A DNA stretch of 64,000 bases, from assembly GCA_944800085.1 (NCBI GenBank), contig CALYLO010000001.1, forward strand, positions 82,001 to 146,000. Direction: 5' to 3'. The translations under genes were made by a program, and so were the position numbers. The stretch's first letter is position 1, and the number at the start of each line of letters is the position of its first letter. The notes below the pieces were generated by a model, which searched no databases, was not told the origin of the DNA, and worked only from the letters and a program-made list of their open reading frames with translations. This DNA is from Paenibacillus melissococcoides (lineage in GTDB: Bacteria; Bacillota; Bacilli; Paenibacillales; Paenibacillaceae). This document shows positions 62,806 through 64,000 of the stretch, piece after piece.

Positions 62806-64000
62806 ATGGTCATATCGGTACTGGAGAATACCGCACAGGAGTCCAACGATCTCCTAAAAGATATTTTCATGTCAACTGAGAATAATACGACTGAGTTTGC
62901 TCTTCACCCGTTGGTTAAATTGAGTGCGAGCTTCTCATTTGATTCAATAATGGAAAAAGCAAATAATCGGCTAGCAGTTGTGTTCCCGAGAAGATTTCAA
63001 AGCCCGGTTTTGATTACTGTATTGTGTGGGCTTGAACTCCTGAAGGAAAAGCATGAGTTTGTTTCGCTAGAGAGGATTTCATTTCCCAAAGAACAAAAAA
63101 TTTTGTTGAATGGGTGCCTTGTAGAGTATATCGGAAAAAACATTTCTACTGACCAAATTATTGTTAAATGCAGAGACGGGATATCTAAGATTCCTTTCAG
63201 AGTGGTTAGAGCTCTGGGAATTATCCGGAGTGAAAGACAGCTGGATAAAATGGAAGATCTATCATACGAATGTTTTTCTGTAGAAAACTCGAATGTTCTT
63301 AATTCTTTACTCAATATTAAAAAGAAAAATATAGTTAAACCAATTCAAAATGTAATGCTTATCTCAAAGATCGGTGAAACGGAAAAAAAGATTGATAAAC
63401 TCTTGATAAACCGGATTAAAGCAATTGAGTTATTCCACTGGGGAAAAATAACTACAGATGGGGAAATTTCTGTAATTGGATCTAATCAGTCAGAATCTGA
63501 TCCTGTAGCAGTAATAGCATCGGATTTTTAGAGGGCATCTTACTATTTGGAAAATCACCCTGGCAAAACTGGAGCAGTTATTATTGATGGATTGTCCAGC
63601 TGTATCAATAATCTGCAGATTCTACATGATGACATATTGGAGAATAATATTCCCGTGGTTGTTATACTCGACCAATCTGAAATTGACATGGTTGAGCATC
63701 TTGAAGTTCGTGGATTTAGAATCTGGCAGTGGAACAAAGAAAACAAAAATTTATCTAACACCACATCTATTGTTGAAAAACATTCAGTTTTCTACCAGAT
63801 TGATAAAGCGATGAGTAACTTTACTAAACTTGAAGTAACCGTTAAGGAATGTGAGTTTCCATTAGTTAAGCAAGTCATGGAACATATTTGGCAAATCGAA
63901 AAGATCATTGACAAAAACAATGAGCAAATAAATAGCTTGCTAAATAAAATTATTTTTATTGTACTTGAATTATCTCGATTGATTAGAGTTCCGACGGAGA
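62806..64000 (+). pseudogene. Large protein, possibly DISARM DrmE, with in-frame stop; cut by window edge
   Basis: ATG 62806 follows AAAGGAGGG. The frame encodes LAVVVFPRRFQSPVLITVLC-type sequence, then ILLNGCLVEYIGKNISTDQI, and stops at TAG 63529-63531 after AVIASDF. The same frame continues immediately with RASYYLENHPGKTGAVIIDG, IPVVVILDQSEIDMVEHLEV and on to the window edge, so one codon breaks a longer protein of at least 398 residues. The layout of two similar alpha/beta halves recalls DrmE, the first gene of class 2 DISARM, but I cannot confirm this from the sequence alone. Confidence 0.45.

Noticed and set aside
1..64000. tRNA or rRNA genes
   Set aside because: I saw no cloverleaf-like or rRNA-like sequence, though without a dedicated search a tRNA could be missed.

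Overview
The window looks like an IS-rich, decaying chromosomal stretch of a Paenibacillus-type Firmicute. The evidence is Gram-positive ribosome-binding sites (GGAGG), a Spo0E-family phosphatase, SigA-like promoters, an NRPS module, RHS and DUF4855 remnants, Rrf2/XRE/DeoR/RpiR regulators, and a mix of GC-rich core genes with AT-rich islands. The density of transposases and dead genes would suit an insect-associated Paenibacillus such as the popilliae/thiaminolyticus group, but the species is an inference.

Layout. 1-2 kb: the 3' end of an NRPS gene, stopping after a condensation domain. 2-8.7 kb: a degraded IS4 element, an AT-rich island of small broken genes, and an IS5-like element nested inside an IS1182 element. 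8.7-16 kb: an RHS remnant, an MBL-fold lipoprotein next to an Rrf2 regulator, a two-component system with an ABC exporter, an XRE regulator and a Spo0E-like phosphatase. 16.4-23.2 kb: a 5'-truncated group II intron, then six consecutive dead genes (enolase superfamily, unknown, MDR dehydrogenase, RpiR, HTH regulator, DUF4855). 23.8-27.7 kb: an intact IS4 with target duplication, a His/Cys-rich repeat protein, a radical SAM/SPASM protein and a beta/gamma-crystallin-like protein. 27.9-32.8 kb: a broken TerB-N / BREX-type ATPase / helicase trio fused tail-to-tail to a broken histidyl-tRNA synthetase copy with a structured leader. 33-36.8 kb: a secreted coiled-coil protein, a second IS1182 with one nonsense codon, and VOC and WYL fragments.

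37-55.8 kb is the centrepiece: a complete-looking bacterial microcompartment (BMC) locus. A sugar ABC transporter (binding protein, double ATPase, permease), an MtnK-family kinase and an MtnA-family isomerase form one operon. A class II aldolase, a PduP-type CoA-acylating aldehyde dehydrogenase, five BMC-H proteins, PduL, a BMC-P vertex protein, a 61-residue protein, a CoA-disulfide-reductase-like flavoenzyme and a two-subunit CoA-transferase form a second. A DeoR-family repressor lies between them. A shared AAAACAATA operator precedes all three transcription units. The aldolase, dehydrogenase and PduL carry terminal amphipathic helices like BMC encapsulation peptides. The inferred pathway is uptake and phosphorylation of a 5-modified ribose (5-deoxyribose or 5-methylthioribose), isomerisation to the ribulose-1-phosphate, then encapsulated cleavage to DHAP plus a volatile aldehyde that is oxidised to acyl-CoA and acyl-phosphate. 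The two operons are separated by a 42-bp minisatellite, a third IS4 and a 12-bp repeat. The binding-protein gene carries an amber codon.

55.9-64 kb: a glycosyltransferase, a probable exopolysaccharide operon (PgaC-like GT2, acyltransferase, GH18) preceded by a 29-codon leader ORF over a strong hairpin, an Mrr-type nuclease, a divergent XRE/small-protein pair with a palindromic operator, and at the right edge a broken gene that may be drmE of a DISARM defence system. Many genes here differ from function by one base, so either the genome is decaying recently or the assembly has residual errors.
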